Assembly: GCF_014650815.1 (NCBI RefSeq)
Contig: NZ_BMVR01000002.1
Span: 434,001 to 498,000 of the forward strand
Source of the DNA: Streptomyces flavofungini
GTDB lineage: Bacteria > Actinomycetota > Actinomycetes > Streptomycetales > Streptomycetaceae
Direction: 5' to 3'
DNA length: 64,000 bases
A model generated the notes under the pieces. It was not told where the DNA came from, made no database searches, and saw only the letters and a program-made list of their open reading frames with translations. Positions 23,184 to 31,814 of the stretch are shown one piece after another (the first letter of the stretch is position 1; every line of letters begins with the position of its first letter). The translations under genes and the position numbers were made by a program.

Positions 23184-24080
23184 ATGAGCAGGCCCCCCAC
23201 TTTCACCCCGCCCGAGGGCACCCTCGCGTACCCCCTCCGTACGGAGCGCGGCGACTTCGCCGTGCTCGACACCCGCCCGACCGGCCAGGTCAAGGGCACC
23301 GTCCTGCTCCTGCCGGGGTTCACGGGGAGCAAGGAGGACTTCATCGCCCTGCTCCGGCCCCTCGCCGAGGCCGGCTACCGCACCGTCTCCGTGGACGGCC
23401 GAGGCCAGTACGAGTCCCCGGGCCCGGACGACGAATCGGCTTACGCCCAGGCCGAGTTGGCGCACGACGTGCTGGCCCAGGCGGGGGCCGCCCGCACCGC
23501 GGACGAGGGCCCGCCCCACCTCCTGGGCCACTCCCTCGGCGGCCTGGTGGCCCGCGCGGCCGTCCTCCTCGCCCCCCGGGACACCTTCGCCTCGCTCACC
23601 CTCGTCTCGTCGGGGCCGGCCCGCGTCTCGCCGTCGCAGCGCACCCGCGCCACCCTCCTCACGGACGCCCTCACGGCCCACCCGATGGACGTCGTGTGGG
23701 ACGCGATGCAGGCCCTGGACCCGGTGGAGGACGCGAAGGCCGGTGCGGACGGCGGCGGCGCCGACGAGGCCGCGCTCCGCGCCCGCTGGCTGCGCAACAA
23801 CCCGGCCCAGCTCATCGCCACCGGCAAGCAACTCTGCGCCGAACCCGACCGCGTCGACGACCTCGCCGCCGTACCCCTGCCCAAGCACGTCGTGTCCGGC
23901 GAGAGCGACGACACCTGGCCCGTACCGCTGCTCGACGAGATGGCGCGCCGCCTGCACGCCCACCGCACCGTGGTCACCGGCGCGAACCACTCCCCCAACA
24001 CCGACCGCCCGGAGGCGACGGCCACCGCCCTGGCCGCCTTCTGGGACCGGTCCGCCAACGGCGACACGGACACGCGCTAG
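23184..24080 (+). CDS. Alpha/beta hydrolase
   Basis: A 298-residue cytosolic alpha/beta-hydrolase with the opening strand and loop VLLLPGFTGSKEDF (about 39-52), VDGRGQYESPG, the elbow LLGHSLGG (nucleophile Ser in GHSLG), and the closing His in TGANHSPNTDRPE. The Asp near SGESDDTWPV completes the triad. This resembles serine esterases and lysophospholipase-like proteins; substrate unknown. Upstream are three copies of a palindromic repeat that may regulate it. It converges with the NYN-domain gene (19 bp between stops). Confidence 0.88.
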   Translation: MSRPPTFTPPEGTLAYPLRTERGDFAVLDTRPTGQVKGTVLLLPGFTGSKEDFIALLRPLAEAGYRTVSVDGRGQYESPGPDDESAYAQAELAHDVLAQAGAARTADEGPPHLLGHSLGGLVARAAVLLAPRDTFASLTLVSSGPARVSPSQRTRATLLTDALTAHPMDVVWDAMQALDPVEDAKAGADGGGADEAALRARWLRNNPAQLIATGKQLCAEPDRVDDLAAVPLPKHVVSGESDDTWPVPLLDEMARRLHAHRTVVTGANHSPNTDRPEATATALAAFWDRSANGDTDTR

Positions 24081-24099
24081 CTCAGGAGCACTTCTGTCA

Positions 24100-25071
24100 T
24101 CAGTAGCACTTCTGCAAGTGGTCCCAGAAGCCGTCCCGCAGCACCCGCCGCAGGTCGGACTGGCCCCGCAGCGAGTAGTCGAGGAGCCGCTCCGCCTCGA
24201 CCAGGAGCTCCTGGTCGACCGACCCGGGCAGGTAGGGGTGGCCGGGCAGCAGGCCGACCAGCGCCTCGCGGCCGCGCGCGGAGAGCCACTTCGCGGAGAT
24301 CTGGGCGCCGACGAAGCGCACGTCGTCCCGTGAGGGCCGGGGCGCGGACTGCGTGCCCTCGTACGGCACGGCGGGCCGCCGCGTGACAAACGGCTTGAAG
24401 AAGTCCGCTTCGAAGGTGCGCTGGCTGTCGACCTCCCACAGCAGCGGCTCGGCCTGATTGCGGCCGTCGGGCGCGTCGATGCCCCAGAGGTGGACGCGGG
24501 CGCCGTACCCCTGTGCCGCCTCGACCGCCGAGACGAGGTCCTCGTCGCCGCCGATGAGCGCCGCGTCGCTGATCGCGCGGTGCCGCGCGAGGGACTCCAG
24601 GTCGCTGCGGATCAGCGAGTCGACGCCCTTCTGCTGGTTGTTGGCGTTGAGGTTGCCCAGGCGCACCTTGACGTCGGGAAGCTCGGCGATCGACTGCTGT
24701 TCGGAGGTGTGGATGCGGCGTCTCGCGCCGTCGTACCAGTACACGCGCAGCAGCCTGCTGTCCGCGAAGATGGTGCGCGCCTTGTCGATCAGCGCGTCGA
24801 TCAGCGCCTCGGAGTCGAGGCCGAAGGCGCGCCGGTCCTCGGTGCCCGCGGCGAGCCGCCCGGCGGCGGCGTACAGATAACCGGCGTCGACGAAGATCGC
24901 GTGCGTGGACGGGGTCTTCGCCACCTCGGCGAGCATGCGCTCCAAGAGGCCGTTGGTGCGCTCGAGCCGGACCGCGATGTCACCGAACCCGCGGGCCGTG
25001 ATCTCACCGATCCCACCGAACTCGCGGGCCGTGGCCTCGCCGAACTCGTCAATCGTCTCGTCCATGTCCAT
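24100..25071 (-). CDS. NYN-domain (PIN-like) ribonuclease-type protein
   Basis: The 323-residue protein has an N-terminal helical part (1-50), then an NYN/LabA-like PIN-fold domain (about 56-230). Acidic residues expected at the metal site are visible: Asp62 in FVDAGYLY and the GGDEDLVSAV stretch near 175-185. A C-terminal helical domain (about 250-323, with AKWLSARGREALVGLLPG) resembles the DNA/RNA-binding accessory domain of these proteins. The family includes RNases that act on structured RNA. The start is ATG 25071, with a second in-frame ATG two codons later; neither has a clear Shine-Dalgarno, so translation may be leaderless. Function beyond an RNase role is unknown. Confidence 0.82.
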   Translation of the reverse strand: MDMDETIDEFGEATAREFGGIGEITARGFGDIAVRLERTNGLLERMLAEVAKTPSTHAIFVDAGYLYAAAGRLAAGTEDRRAFGLDSEALIDALIDKARTIFADSRLLRVYWYDGARRRIHTSEQQSIAELPDVKVRLGNLNANNQQKGVDSLIRSDLESLARHRAISDAALIGGDEDLVSAVEAAQGYGARVHLWGIDAPDGRNQAEPLLWEVDSQRTFEADFFKPFVTRRPAVPYEGTQSAPRPSRDDVRFVGAQISAKWLSARGREALVGLLPGHPYLPGSVDQELLVEAERLLDYSLRGQSDLRRVLRDGFWDHLQKCY

Positions 25072-25286
25072 ACGAAACGCATTGTTCCGTCCGTCACTCG
25101 GCAGGCACAACCGGTGGCTGTTACTCAGCGAACACAACCAGCCGCGATACAGTCACGAAACAAGCCGTTCATTAGACTCGCGAAAATTTTCTTTAGCGTA
25201 GGGAATGTTTGAGGGAGTCAAGCCGTTGCACCCTACGTAGCCAGCAGTTCTCCTTCAGGAGGATCACCAGACGAAGGGAGAAGCCC

Positions 25287-25439
25287 ATGCGCTTCGAAAT
25301 CATGCGACTCGACGACGTCGACGGCACCGCCGTGCACACGACCGTCGTGGACGCCGCCTCCGTCAACCGGATCGTGCAGCAAGCCGCCGCCATCGGGCAG
25401 CGCCTCTACATCCGTCCGGCCGACGCCTCGGCCTCATAA
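25287..25439 (+). CDS. Small conserved hypothetical protein (50 aa)
   Basis: A 50-residue frame, MRFEIMRLDDVDGT at the start and RLYIRPADASAS at the end, with alternating strands and one helix and no membrane segment. ATG 25287 has a good GGGAG eight bases upstream. Short proteins like this, conserved next to the NYN gene in Streptomyces as far as I recall, have no known function. The 215-bp region upstream is unusually AT-rich for this genome (GAAAATTTTCTTTAG, near 25179) and should contain divergent promoters for this gene and the NYN gene. Confidence 0.75.
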   Translation: MRFEIMRLDDVDGTAVHTTVVDAASVNRIVQQAAAIGQRLYIRPADASAS

Positions 25440-25467
25440 CAGCGCCGAACGGCCTCATCACACACTT

Positions 25468-25514
25468 CAGAGCCCTGTACGGCACCGGCGCGACCGGTGC
25501 CGTACAGGGCTCTG
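25468..25514. terminator. Bidirectional terminator
   Basis: Exact 21-bp arms (25468-25488 and 25494-25514) with a five-base loop sit between the convergent stops at 25439 and 25542. Confidence 0.85.
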
Positions 25515-25541
25515 TGCGTGTCGGGCGATCACCCGCACGGC

Positions 25542-26144
25542 TCAGCCGCCGCGGATCACCTGCGTGACTCCGTTGATGATCTGCTGCACGGCGATCGCCG
25601 ACAGCATCATCCCCGCGAGTCGCGTCACAAGGACCACACCGCCGTCCTTGATCACGCGGATGATCAGCAGCGAGAAGCGCATCGCCACGAACAGCACCAC
25701 GTGGATGGCCAGAATCGCCGCCCACACGGAGGCCTGCTCCATGCCGTCGGCGTGCTGCACGGCCAGGATCACCTGCACGATCGCGCCGGGCCCGGCGAGC
25801 AGCGGCATGCCGAGCGGCACCAGGGCGACGTTGACGTCCTTGGTCTGCTGCGGCTCGTCGGTCTTGCCGGTGAGCAGGTCGAGCGCGACCAGGAGCAGCA
25901 GCAGCCCGCCCGCGATCATCAGCGCCTGGGTGGAGACGTGCAGATAGTCGAGGATCTGCTGGCCGACGATGCCGAAGACGGCGATGACCCCGAAGGCCAC
26001 GCACACCGCCTGGAAGGCCATTTTCTTCTGCACCTTGGCGGGGCGGCCCGCGGTCAGCGCGAGGAAGATCGGCGTGACCCCAGGGGGGTCCATGATGACA
26101 AAAAGGGTGAGAAAGAGGGATCCGAAGACGGCGACGTCGAACAC
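25542..26144 (-). CDS. MarC-family integral membrane protein
   Basis: A 200-residue membrane protein with six predicted membrane segments in the MarC layout, including MDPPGVTPIFLALT in the first hairpin and PLGMPLLAGPGAIVQVI in the fourth, both typical of the family. MarC proteins were once linked to multiple antibiotic resistance, but their transport role is unproven. The start is GTG at 26144. It is followed by a bidirectional terminator, and the PHP gene lies 143 bp upstream in the same direction. Confidence 0.92.
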   Translation of the reverse strand: MFDVAVFGSLFLTLFVIMDPPGVTPIFLALTAGRPAKVQKKMAFQAVCVAFGVIAVFGIVGQQILDYLHVSTQALMIAGGLLLLLVALDLLTGKTDEPQQTKDVNVALVPLGMPLLAGPGAIVQVILAVQHADGMEQASVWAAILAIHVVLFVAMRFSLLIIRVIKDGGVVLVTRLAGMMLSAIAVQQIINGVTQVIRGG

Positions 26145-26287
26145 AGTGATGGCCTTGCAGGAGTGGGTCGTACAGAACAGCGGGCGGTGGCCCGGGGCGC
26201 GTGACGCGGGCTACGGGGGCGGCGCGTGACGGGACGTGGTGGTGCGGTTCGCGGACGGCGGTCGCGCGGTACGCGGACGGGGTGGCG

Positions 26288-27163
26288 TTACGCCGAGAGG
26301 GCTCCGCCCGCGCCGGGCACCGGGAACGCTCCCGTCGCCCGGCGCGTGATCTCGCCGTAGATCTCGGGGTCGGTGGTGTACTCCCCGAGCACGCACGTCT
26401 TGCGGGTGCCGTGGTAGTCGCTCGACCCGGTGACGAGCAGGCCCAGGTCGGCGGCGAGGCCGCGCAGGCGGGGGCCGGACTCGGGCGCGTACGCCAGTTG
26501 TTCCGGGTGGTCGACCTCGATGCCGTCGAGGCCCGCCGCGGCCAGCTCGGCGATCGCCGACTCGGGCACCACCTTGCCGCGCTGGGCGGCGGCGGGGTGC
26601 GCGAAGACGGTGACGCCGCCCGCGGCCTTGACCAGGCGTATCGCGTCGAAGGGGTCCAGCTCGTGCTTGTCGGCGTAGGCGCGGCCGCCGTCGGCGAGCC
26701 AGTCGGGCGTGAACGCGTCCGAGACGGTCGGTACGACGCCCAGCTCGACCAGGGCCTCCGCGACGTGCGGGCGGCCGACGGAGCCGTCACCCGCGATGCG
26801 CGCGACCTGCTCCCAGGTGACGTCGACGCCCAGCTCCTGGAGCTTGCGCACCATCGTCTTGGCGCGCGGCACGCGGTCGTCGCGGACGAGTTCGCGCTCT
26901 CGGACCAGGTCCGGCTCTTCGGGGTCGAAGAGGTACGCCAGCATGTGCAGGCCCACGCCGTTCAGGCGGCACGACAGCTCCGCGCCGGTGACCAGGGTGA
27001 GGCCGGGCGGCAGCGCGGCGATCGCCTCCGCGTGGCCGCGGGTGGAGTCGTGGTCCGTCAACGCGATGACGTCCAGGCCCGCTGCGGCGGCGTTGCGCAC
27101 CAGCTCGGCGGGGGTGTCCGTGCCGTCGGAGGCGGTGGAGTGGCTGTGCAGATCGATGCGCAC
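26288..27163 (-). CDS. PHP-domain phosphoesterase (RNase AM/YciV-like)
   Basis: From GTG 27163, which follows GGAG six bases upstream, the 291-residue protein begins VRIDLHSHSTASDGTDTP. A second GTG four codons earlier is possible but overlaps the ribosome site. Metal ligands of the PHP domain are visible: HSH (6-8), DHDST, GAELSCR, HMLAYLF, VFAHPAAA and GSSDYHGT. The family includes the 3',5'-nucleotide bisphosphate phosphatase and 5'-3' exoribonuclease YciV (RNase AM), the most likely activity. It is probably a single-gene unit, with DUF6758 upstream separated by 299 bp of repeats. Confidence 0.9.
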   Translation of the reverse strand: MRIDLHSHSTASDGTDTPAELVRNAAAAGLDVIALTDHDSTRGHAEAIAALPPGLTLVTGAELSCRLNGVGLHMLAYLFDPEEPDLVRERELVRDDRVPRAKTMVRKLQELGVDVTWEQVARIAGDGSVGRPHVAEALVELGVVPTVSDAFTPDWLADGGRAYADKHELDPFDAIRLVKAAGGVTVFAHPAAAQRGKVVPESAIAELAAAGLDGIEVDHPEQLAYAPESGPRLRGLAADLGLLVTGSSDYHGTRKTCVLGEYTTDPEIYGEITRRATGAFPVPGAGGALSA

Positions 27164-27254
27164 GCGAGGCTCCACTGCGGTTCGGGCCGGACGGGGGGAC
27201 TCCTGAGTCTAACGTTCCGCGCCCCTCGGCCCGCCCCGCGGCGCCTCTCGTCCC

Positions 27255-27445
27255 GCCCGGGGAGGTTTCAGCCCGTCCGGCGTTTGCGGACGAGGCCGCA
27301 GGCCGACCGGCGGCGCCCCGTCCGACCCGCACGGGATGTGCGCGCGGCGCCCCGTCCGACCCGCACGGGATGTGCGCGACGGGCTGGGGTCCAGGGGGGC
27401 GCGGCGCCCCGGTTCCGGGAAGGGGCGGGACCGGGGCGCCCCGCG
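27255..27445. repeat. Dispersed Streptomyces intergenic repeat, copy 1
   Basis: The sequence from CAGCCCGTCCGGCGTTTG (near 27269) to GTTCCGGGAAGGGGCGGGAC (27411-27430) matches the element seen again at 36501 and, in inverted form, at 47697. This copy contains an insertion, a 34-bp unit duplicated exactly in tandem (27311-27344 and 27345-27378). No gene lies in 27164-27462. Confidence 0.75.
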
Positions 27446-27462
27446 AAGGACACCGCCCCGCC

Positions 27463-28113
27463 CTACGGCATCAGCAACCGCGGCGACAGCGCCCCGCACG
27501 GCACCAGATCCACCTCGGCCCCCGCGTCCCGCAGATCCGTGAGGACGATCTCGTCGTACATGAGGAGCCCGGACTGCTCGGGCCAGGCGATGGCCCAGAG
27601 CCACAGCCCCCGAGCCTCCCCGGCGAACACGGCCCGGTCATCGGGCGCACCGGGCACATGCCACATGGCAGTGGGCCGCCCAGCGGCAAGCACCTTGGCC
27701 TGGGCGGCCTTCCCGGCGCTCATGGAGGGCCCGGGATCGGGCCCGTCGATACCGGCGTACCGCGCACCGAGCCCCACGCCCAACTCCTCGGCGACGAGGA
27801 CGAGTTCACCGACGCCACCGAGCGGCGCGGGCCCGGAGCACGCCACGGCGGTGGCACGCCCGCCACTCCGGTCGTCCCCGGCGCAGGCCACCCCGGTGAA
27901 GAGCCACCCGACGGGCAACGGCCACGGCATCCACACCGGCACCTGCGCACGCCGCACGACGACCTGGAGGGCCTCGACGCTGGGCGGGATCACGGGTTGC
28001 AGCGGGTGCACCGTGCCGTGCACATCGCACTGCCAGGAGTCGGCAAAGAGGCCGGGAGCCCTGACCCGGCCACCACACTTCGGGCAACTGGGTTCGCCCC
28101 TCATAGCGACCAA
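27463..28113 (-). CDS. DUF6758 family protein with N-terminal zinc ribbon
   Basis: The 216-residue product opens with a zinc-ribbon-like motif, CPKCGG and later C-D-V-H (SWQCDVHG), followed by an alpha/beta domain of unknown function now filed as DUF6758. No signal or membrane segment is evident. The start is ambiguous: TTG 28113 has GGAGG five bases upstream, whereas ATG 28104, three codons later (MRGEPSCPKCG), is 13 bases from it. The start is divergent from the MFS exporter gene. The role is unknown. Confidence 0.82.
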   Translation of the reverse strand: MVAMRGEPSCPKCGGRVRAPGLFADSWQCDVHGTVHPLQPVIPPSVEALQVVVRRAQVPVWMPWPLPVGWLFTGVACAGDDRSGGRATAVACSGPAPLGGVGELVLVAEELGVGLGARYAGIDGPDPGPSMSAGKAAQAKVLAAGRPTAMWHVPGAPDDRAVFAGEARGLWLWAIAWPEQSGLLMYDEIVLTDLRDAGAEVDLVPCGALSPRLLMP

Positions 28114-28211
28114 CGGTCCTCCCCCCTCGCCGCCCCGTCAAGGACGATCACCCGTCCGGAGGCCGCCTCCTCACCGCACCCCTCCGGCCCGTCACCTCGG
28201 AAAACTAGATG

Positions 28212-28240
28212 TAGCTTGCATTAGTTAGATCACCTAACTA
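28212..28240 (+). promoter_or_regulatory. TAGTTAG palindromic operator and promoter of the MFS gene
   Basis: TAGTTAG (28222-28228) and CTAACTA (28234-28240) form a perfect 7-bp inverted repeat around ATCAC, the size and layout of a MarR- or TetR-type operator. An overlapping AACTA/TAGTT pair lies just upstream. CTAACTA contains a minus-10-like TAACTA ten bases before the ATG at 28251, so the operator would cover the promoter and the mRNA could be leaderless. Confidence 0.6.
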
Positions 28241-28250
28241 CCCTGTGGGC

Positions 28251-29558
28251 ATGGCAACGACCACGCAAGAAGAACCGGCGGACCCCGCCGAAGACGACGG
28301 CCCACCAGCCCCCGACCCCGCCTCCACCACCGGGGGCGACCCCTTCGACACCGGAGCGGGCGGCCTCCTCCGCCAGCCCAAGGCCGTATGGGCCACCGCG
28401 GGCGCCTCCGTCGTGGCGTTCATGGGCATCGGCCTCGTCGACCCGATCCTGCCGTCCATCGCCCAGGGCCTGGCCGCCACACCGAGCCAGGTCTCGCTCC
28501 TGTTCACCTCGTACTTCCTGATCACCGCCGTCGCGATGCTGGTGACCGGCTTCGTCTCCAGCCGCATCGGCGGCAAGAAGACCCTGCTCGCCGGGCTCGC
28601 CCTGGTAATCGTCTTCGCCGGGCTCGCCGGTACGTCGGGGTCGGTCGGCGCACTCGTCGGGTTCCGCGCGGGCTGGGGCCTCGGCAACGCGCTGTTCGTG
28701 TCGACCGCGCTCGCGGTCATCGTCGGCGCGGCGGCCGGGGGCAGCGCGGCGGCGATCCTGCTGTACGAGTCCGCGCTCGGCCTCGGCATGGCGTGCGGGC
28801 CGCTCCTCGGCGCCCTGCTCGGCGACGCGAGCTGGCGCTACCCGTTCTTCGGCACCGCGGCCCTGATGGCCGTCGGCTTCCTGTGCGTCACGGTGTTCCT
28901 GAAGGAGCAGCCGAAGCCCGCGCGCAAGACCTCGCTGCTCGACCCGCTCAAGGCGCTCGGCCACGGCGGTCTCGCCTCGGCGGCCGCGTCGGCGTTCTTC
29001 TACAACTACACGTTCTTCACGGTCCTGGCCTTCACCCCGTTCGTCCTGAACATGACCCCGTACAAGTCGGGCGCGGTGTTCTTCGCCTGGGGCGTGCTGC
29101 TCGCGGTCTTCTCGGTGCTCGTCGCACCCCGGCTGCAGGAGCGGTTCGGGTCCCTGAAGGTGCTCGGCGGTTCGCTGGTGCTGCTCGCGGCGGACGTGCT
29201 CGTCCTCGGGTACGGCAGCCACACCGCCGCCGTCGTCTGCACCGTCCTGTCCGGCGCCTTCATCGGCGTGAACAACACCGTCTACACGGAGCTGGCGCTC
29301 GGCGTCTCGGACGCCCCGCGGCCCGTGGCGAGCGCGGGCTACAACTTCGTACGGTGGTTCGCCGCCGCCGCGGCCCCCTACTTCGCGCCGAAGATCGAGG
29401 AGTGGAGCGACATCCACATCCCGTTCGTGGTCGCCGCCGTCACGGCGGCGCTCGGCGCGGTGGTGGTGTGGGTCCGCCGGAGCGCGCTCACGCACGACGC
29501 CGAGGAACTGGAGCCCCGGCACGCGACGGAGGACGGCGTCAGCGTCTTCGCCAACTGA
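28251..29558 (+). CDS. MFS drug-efflux-type transporter
   Basis: The 435-residue protein has an acidic, Pro-rich cytosolic N terminus (to about 45) and then 12 predicted membrane segments. The MFS motif is present in the second loop as SSRIGGKKTLLAG. It belongs to the Bcr/EmrD-like drug:H+ antiporter group, likely exporting a small toxic compound. ATG 28251 lacks a Shine-Dalgarno and follows a promoter/operator palindrome, which suggests ligand-induced, leaderless expression. No regulator gene of the right kind adjoins it, so the controlling protein is encoded elsewhere. Confidence 0.9.
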   Translation: MATTTQEEPADPAEDDGPPAPDPASTTGGDPFDTGAGGLLRQPKAVWATAGASVVAFMGIGLVDPILPSIAQGLAATPSQVSLLFTSYFLITAVAMLVTGFVSSRIGGKKTLLAGLALVIVFAGLAGTSGSVGALVGFRAGWGLGNALFVSTALAVIVGAAAGGSAAAILLYESALGLGMACGPLLGALLGDASWRYPFFGTAALMAVGFLCVTVFLKEQPKPARKTSLLDPLKALGHGGLASAAASAFFYNYTFFTVLAFTPFVLNMTPYKSGAVFFAWGVLLAVFSVLVAPRLQERFGSLKVLGGSLVLLAADVLVLGYGSHTAAVVCTVLSGAFIGVNNTVYTELALGVSDAPRPVASAGYNFVRWFAAAAAPYFAPKIEEWSDIHIPFVVAAVTAALGAVVVWVRRSALTHDAEELEPRHATEDGVSVFAN

Positions 29559-29571
29559 CCGGCAGCGGCCG

Positions 29572-30186
29572 TCAGTCGAGCGCCACGGACGTGCGCAGCG
29601 GATCGCGCAGGTCCGTGCCGCTGCCCAGCCAGCGCTCCTGCAGCGCCCCCGCGCCGTGCACCCGCTTCCACGCGGCCTCGTTGGGCGTCATGGGGAGGAG
29701 AGGCAGGAAACGCACGGGGTCCATCGGCTCGTCCAGGTCCAGGTCCTCGACCAGGCCGCCCGGCTCGGCGACCAGGACCGAGGTGAACGGCGCGCCCGGC
29801 CACAGCGGTTCGCCCACGTCGAGCGAGGCGCCCGGCGCCACGACCAACCCCTCCACCTGCGGCGAGGCGGCGAGCACGGCCAGCGGGCGCAGCACCTTGT
29901 CGGTGTCGACGAGCCCGGCCCGTACGGACAGGACGAGTTCGGCACGCGGGCCCTTCACCGGATCGGCGAGGACGGCGGTGGGGTCGGCCATCGGCTGGGC
30001 GGACATGCCGAGCGTCGCGTACCGCACGACGGGCCCGCTCCGCTCCCCCAGCTCCCCGGCCGCGCGGCCTGTGAAGCGCAGCACCTCGATGCGGTCCGTG
30101 CCCAGGAACGTCACCGCCGCGCGTGCGTCCGGTTCCCCCAGGCCACTACGGAGGCGGGCCTCGACCAGCGCAAGAACATCAGCCAT
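29572..30186 (-). CDS. Suppressor-of-fused (SUFU) domain protein
   Basis: A 204-residue protein of the bacterial suppressor-of-fused family: MADVLALVEARLRSG at the start, VRYATLGMSAQPM, ELVLSV, and the closing LPLLPMTPNEAAWKRVHGA block. Bacterial SUFU-domain proteins are often immunity proteins or partners of toxins, but in Streptomyces many stand alone, as here, and no toxin gene is beside it. There is no signal or membrane segment. It converges with the MFS gene (13 bp between stops). Confidence 0.85.
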   Translation of the reverse strand: MADVLALVEARLRSGLGEPDARAAVTFLGTDRIEVLRFTGRAAGELGERSGPVVRYATLGMSAQPMADPTAVLADPVKGPRAELVLSVRAGLVDTDKVLRPLAVLAASPQVEGLVVAPGASLDVGEPLWPGAPFTSVLVAEPGGLVEDLDLDEPMDPVRFLPLLPMTPNEAAWKRVHGAGALQERWLGSGTDLRDPLRTSVALD

Positions 30187-30667
30187 GACGCGAGCATAGA
30201 ACTCGTCAGTGATGGGTAAAGGTGGGGGTTCGGCGCACCAGTCGGCTGATACTGTTGGCCGCTGGCCCGGGCAGCACGCAGAAGCGTCGCCTTCAAGCCC
30301 GGACGCAGGAGACGGCGCCTAGTCGCGCCTGGGACCTCCCCTACGGGGGACCGGCCGGAGGAGGTGGGGCTGCAGTGGATCGAAGTCGACCGTGCAGTAC
30401 CACTCGCTCTTCCGCCCGCTGAGCATTCCGCAGCAGCGTAGCTGCGGCCCTTCGTACGGCACCCGGGAACGGCACGTTCGCACCCGGCACCTGCCGTGCG
30501 AGACGGAAGAGCACCGCGTTTCACCTGATCTGCATCAGTAGCGTTGCTGCCAACGCGACGGTGCGGTGCTCCCCGCTTTGTGGACGTGCCAGAACCCGCA
30601 GCAGGACGTCCCCATTCCGGGCAGTTCCACCCGCCGCAGGCGGCCCTTTCGTCGAAGGAGCCTGCCC
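30187..30667 (+). promoter_or_regulatory. Long 5' region of corA, candidate structured leader
   Basis: The 481-bp region before corA contains no credible gene but several potential hairpins, including CCTCCCCTACGGGGGACC (near 30336-30353) and CCGCAGC/GCTGCGG around 30430-30450. Its order of motifs loosely recalls the Mg2+-sensing M-box (CTCC-UACG-GGGA loop, later GCTGCAGTGGAT), but key M-box bases are not all present, so I call it only a candidate Mg2+-responsive leader. Confidence 0.3.
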
Positions 30668-31783
30668 ATGTCGATGATCCGTGACCTGCGTGACGCCGTG
30701 CGCCCGTCCCAGCGCAAGGACAGCACCTCCTACAGCTCGTACGACACCACCCGCGACCCCAGCGCCGTCTCCGCCGTCGTGGACTGCGCCGTCTACCGCG
30801 ACGGCCGCCGCGCCACGTGCGACGAGACCCTGACGCCGCACGAGGCGATGCTCCAGGTGCGCCGCGACGGCGGCTTCGCCTGGATCGGCCTGCACGAGCC
30901 GACGGAGGCCGAGTTCGCCGGGATCGCCGCCGAGTTCGGGCTGCACCCGCTGGCCGTGGAGGACGCCGTCCACGCCCACCAGCGGCCCAAGCTGGAGCGC
31001 TACGACGACACGCTGTTCACGGTCTTCAAGACCATCCACTACGTCGAGCACGCCGAACTCACCGCCACCAGCGAGGTCGTGGAGACCGGCGAGGTCATGT
31101 GCTTCACCGGCCGGGACTTCTTCATCACCGTCCGGCACGGCGGCCACGGCTCGCTGCGCGCGCTGCGCCGCCGCCTCCAGGACGAGCCGGAGCTGCTCGC
31201 CAAGGGCCCCTCGTCGGTCCTGCACACCATCGCCGACCACGTCGTCGACGGCTACCTCGCCGTCGCCGACGCCATGCAGGTCGACATCGACGACGTCGAG
31301 AACGAGGTGTTCGCGGCCACCGGCAAGGGCGTCTCGCGCGGTGTCGACGCCGGGCGGATCTACCAGCTCAAGCGCGAGGTCCTGGAGTTCAAGCGCGCCG
31401 TGTCGCCGCTGCTCCGCCCCATGCAGCTGCTCAGCGAGCGGCCCATGCGGCTCGTCGACCCCGACATCCAGAAGTACTTCCGCGACGTCGCCGACCACCT
31501 CGCGCGCGTCCAGGAGCAGGTCCTCGGCTTCGACGAACTCCTCAACTCGATCCTGCAGGCCAACCTCGCGCAGGCCGCCGTCGCGCAGAACGAGGACATG
31601 CGCAAGATCACGTCCTGGGCGGCCATCATCGCCGTACCGACGGCCGTGTGCGGTGTCTACGGCATGAACTTCGACCACATGCCGGAACTGCACTGGCGGT
31701 TCGGCTACCCGATGGTGCTCGGCCTCATCGGCACGGTCTGCTACGCGATCCACCGCACCCTGAAGCGAAACGGCTGGCTCTGA
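30668..31783 (+). CDS. corA: Magnesium/cobalt transport protein CorA
   Basis: A 371-residue CorA channel. The large cytosolic N-terminal domain (about 1-300) is followed by two C-terminal membrane helices, the first ending in the selectivity motif YGMNF (Gly-Met-Asn) and the second near the end (GLIGTVCYAIHR). It takes up Mg2+ down its gradient as a pentamer. ATG 30668 has GAAGGAG eight bases upstream. It sits behind a 481-bp leader. A second Mg2+-related gene, PRC-MgtE-CBS, lies 1.6 kb downstream. Confidence 0.95.
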   Translation: MSMIRDLRDAVRPSQRKDSTSYSSYDTTRDPSAVSAVVDCAVYRDGRRATCDETLTPHEAMLQVRRDGGFAWIGLHEPTEAEFAGIAAEFGLHPLAVEDAVHAHQRPKLERYDDTLFTVFKTIHYVEHAELTATSEVVETGEVMCFTGRDFFITVRHGGHGSLRALRRRLQDEPELLAKGPSSVLHTIADHVVDGYLAVADAMQVDIDDVENEVFAATGKGVSRGVDAGRIYQLKREVLEFKRAVSPLLRPMQLLSERPMRLVDPDIQKYFRDVADHLARVQEQVLGFDELLNSILQANLAQAAVAQNEDMRKITSWAAIIAVPTAVCGVYGMNFDHMPELHWRFGYPMVLGLIGTVCYAIHRTLKRNGWL

Positions 31784-31814
31784 GCCCGGCCGGGGGTCTC
31801 GCTAAGCTTCCCGC

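Noticed and set aside
19979..23344. Open frame of over 1000 codons on the minus strand
   Set aside because: Only its end (19979-20734) is the ferritin-like gene. The rest is the antisense of the DEAD-box helicase, with shadow codon use typical of high-GC DNA.
29572..30186. Toxin-immunity pair around the SUFU-domain gene
   Set aside because: No toxin, secretion or polymorphic-toxin domain is adjacent.
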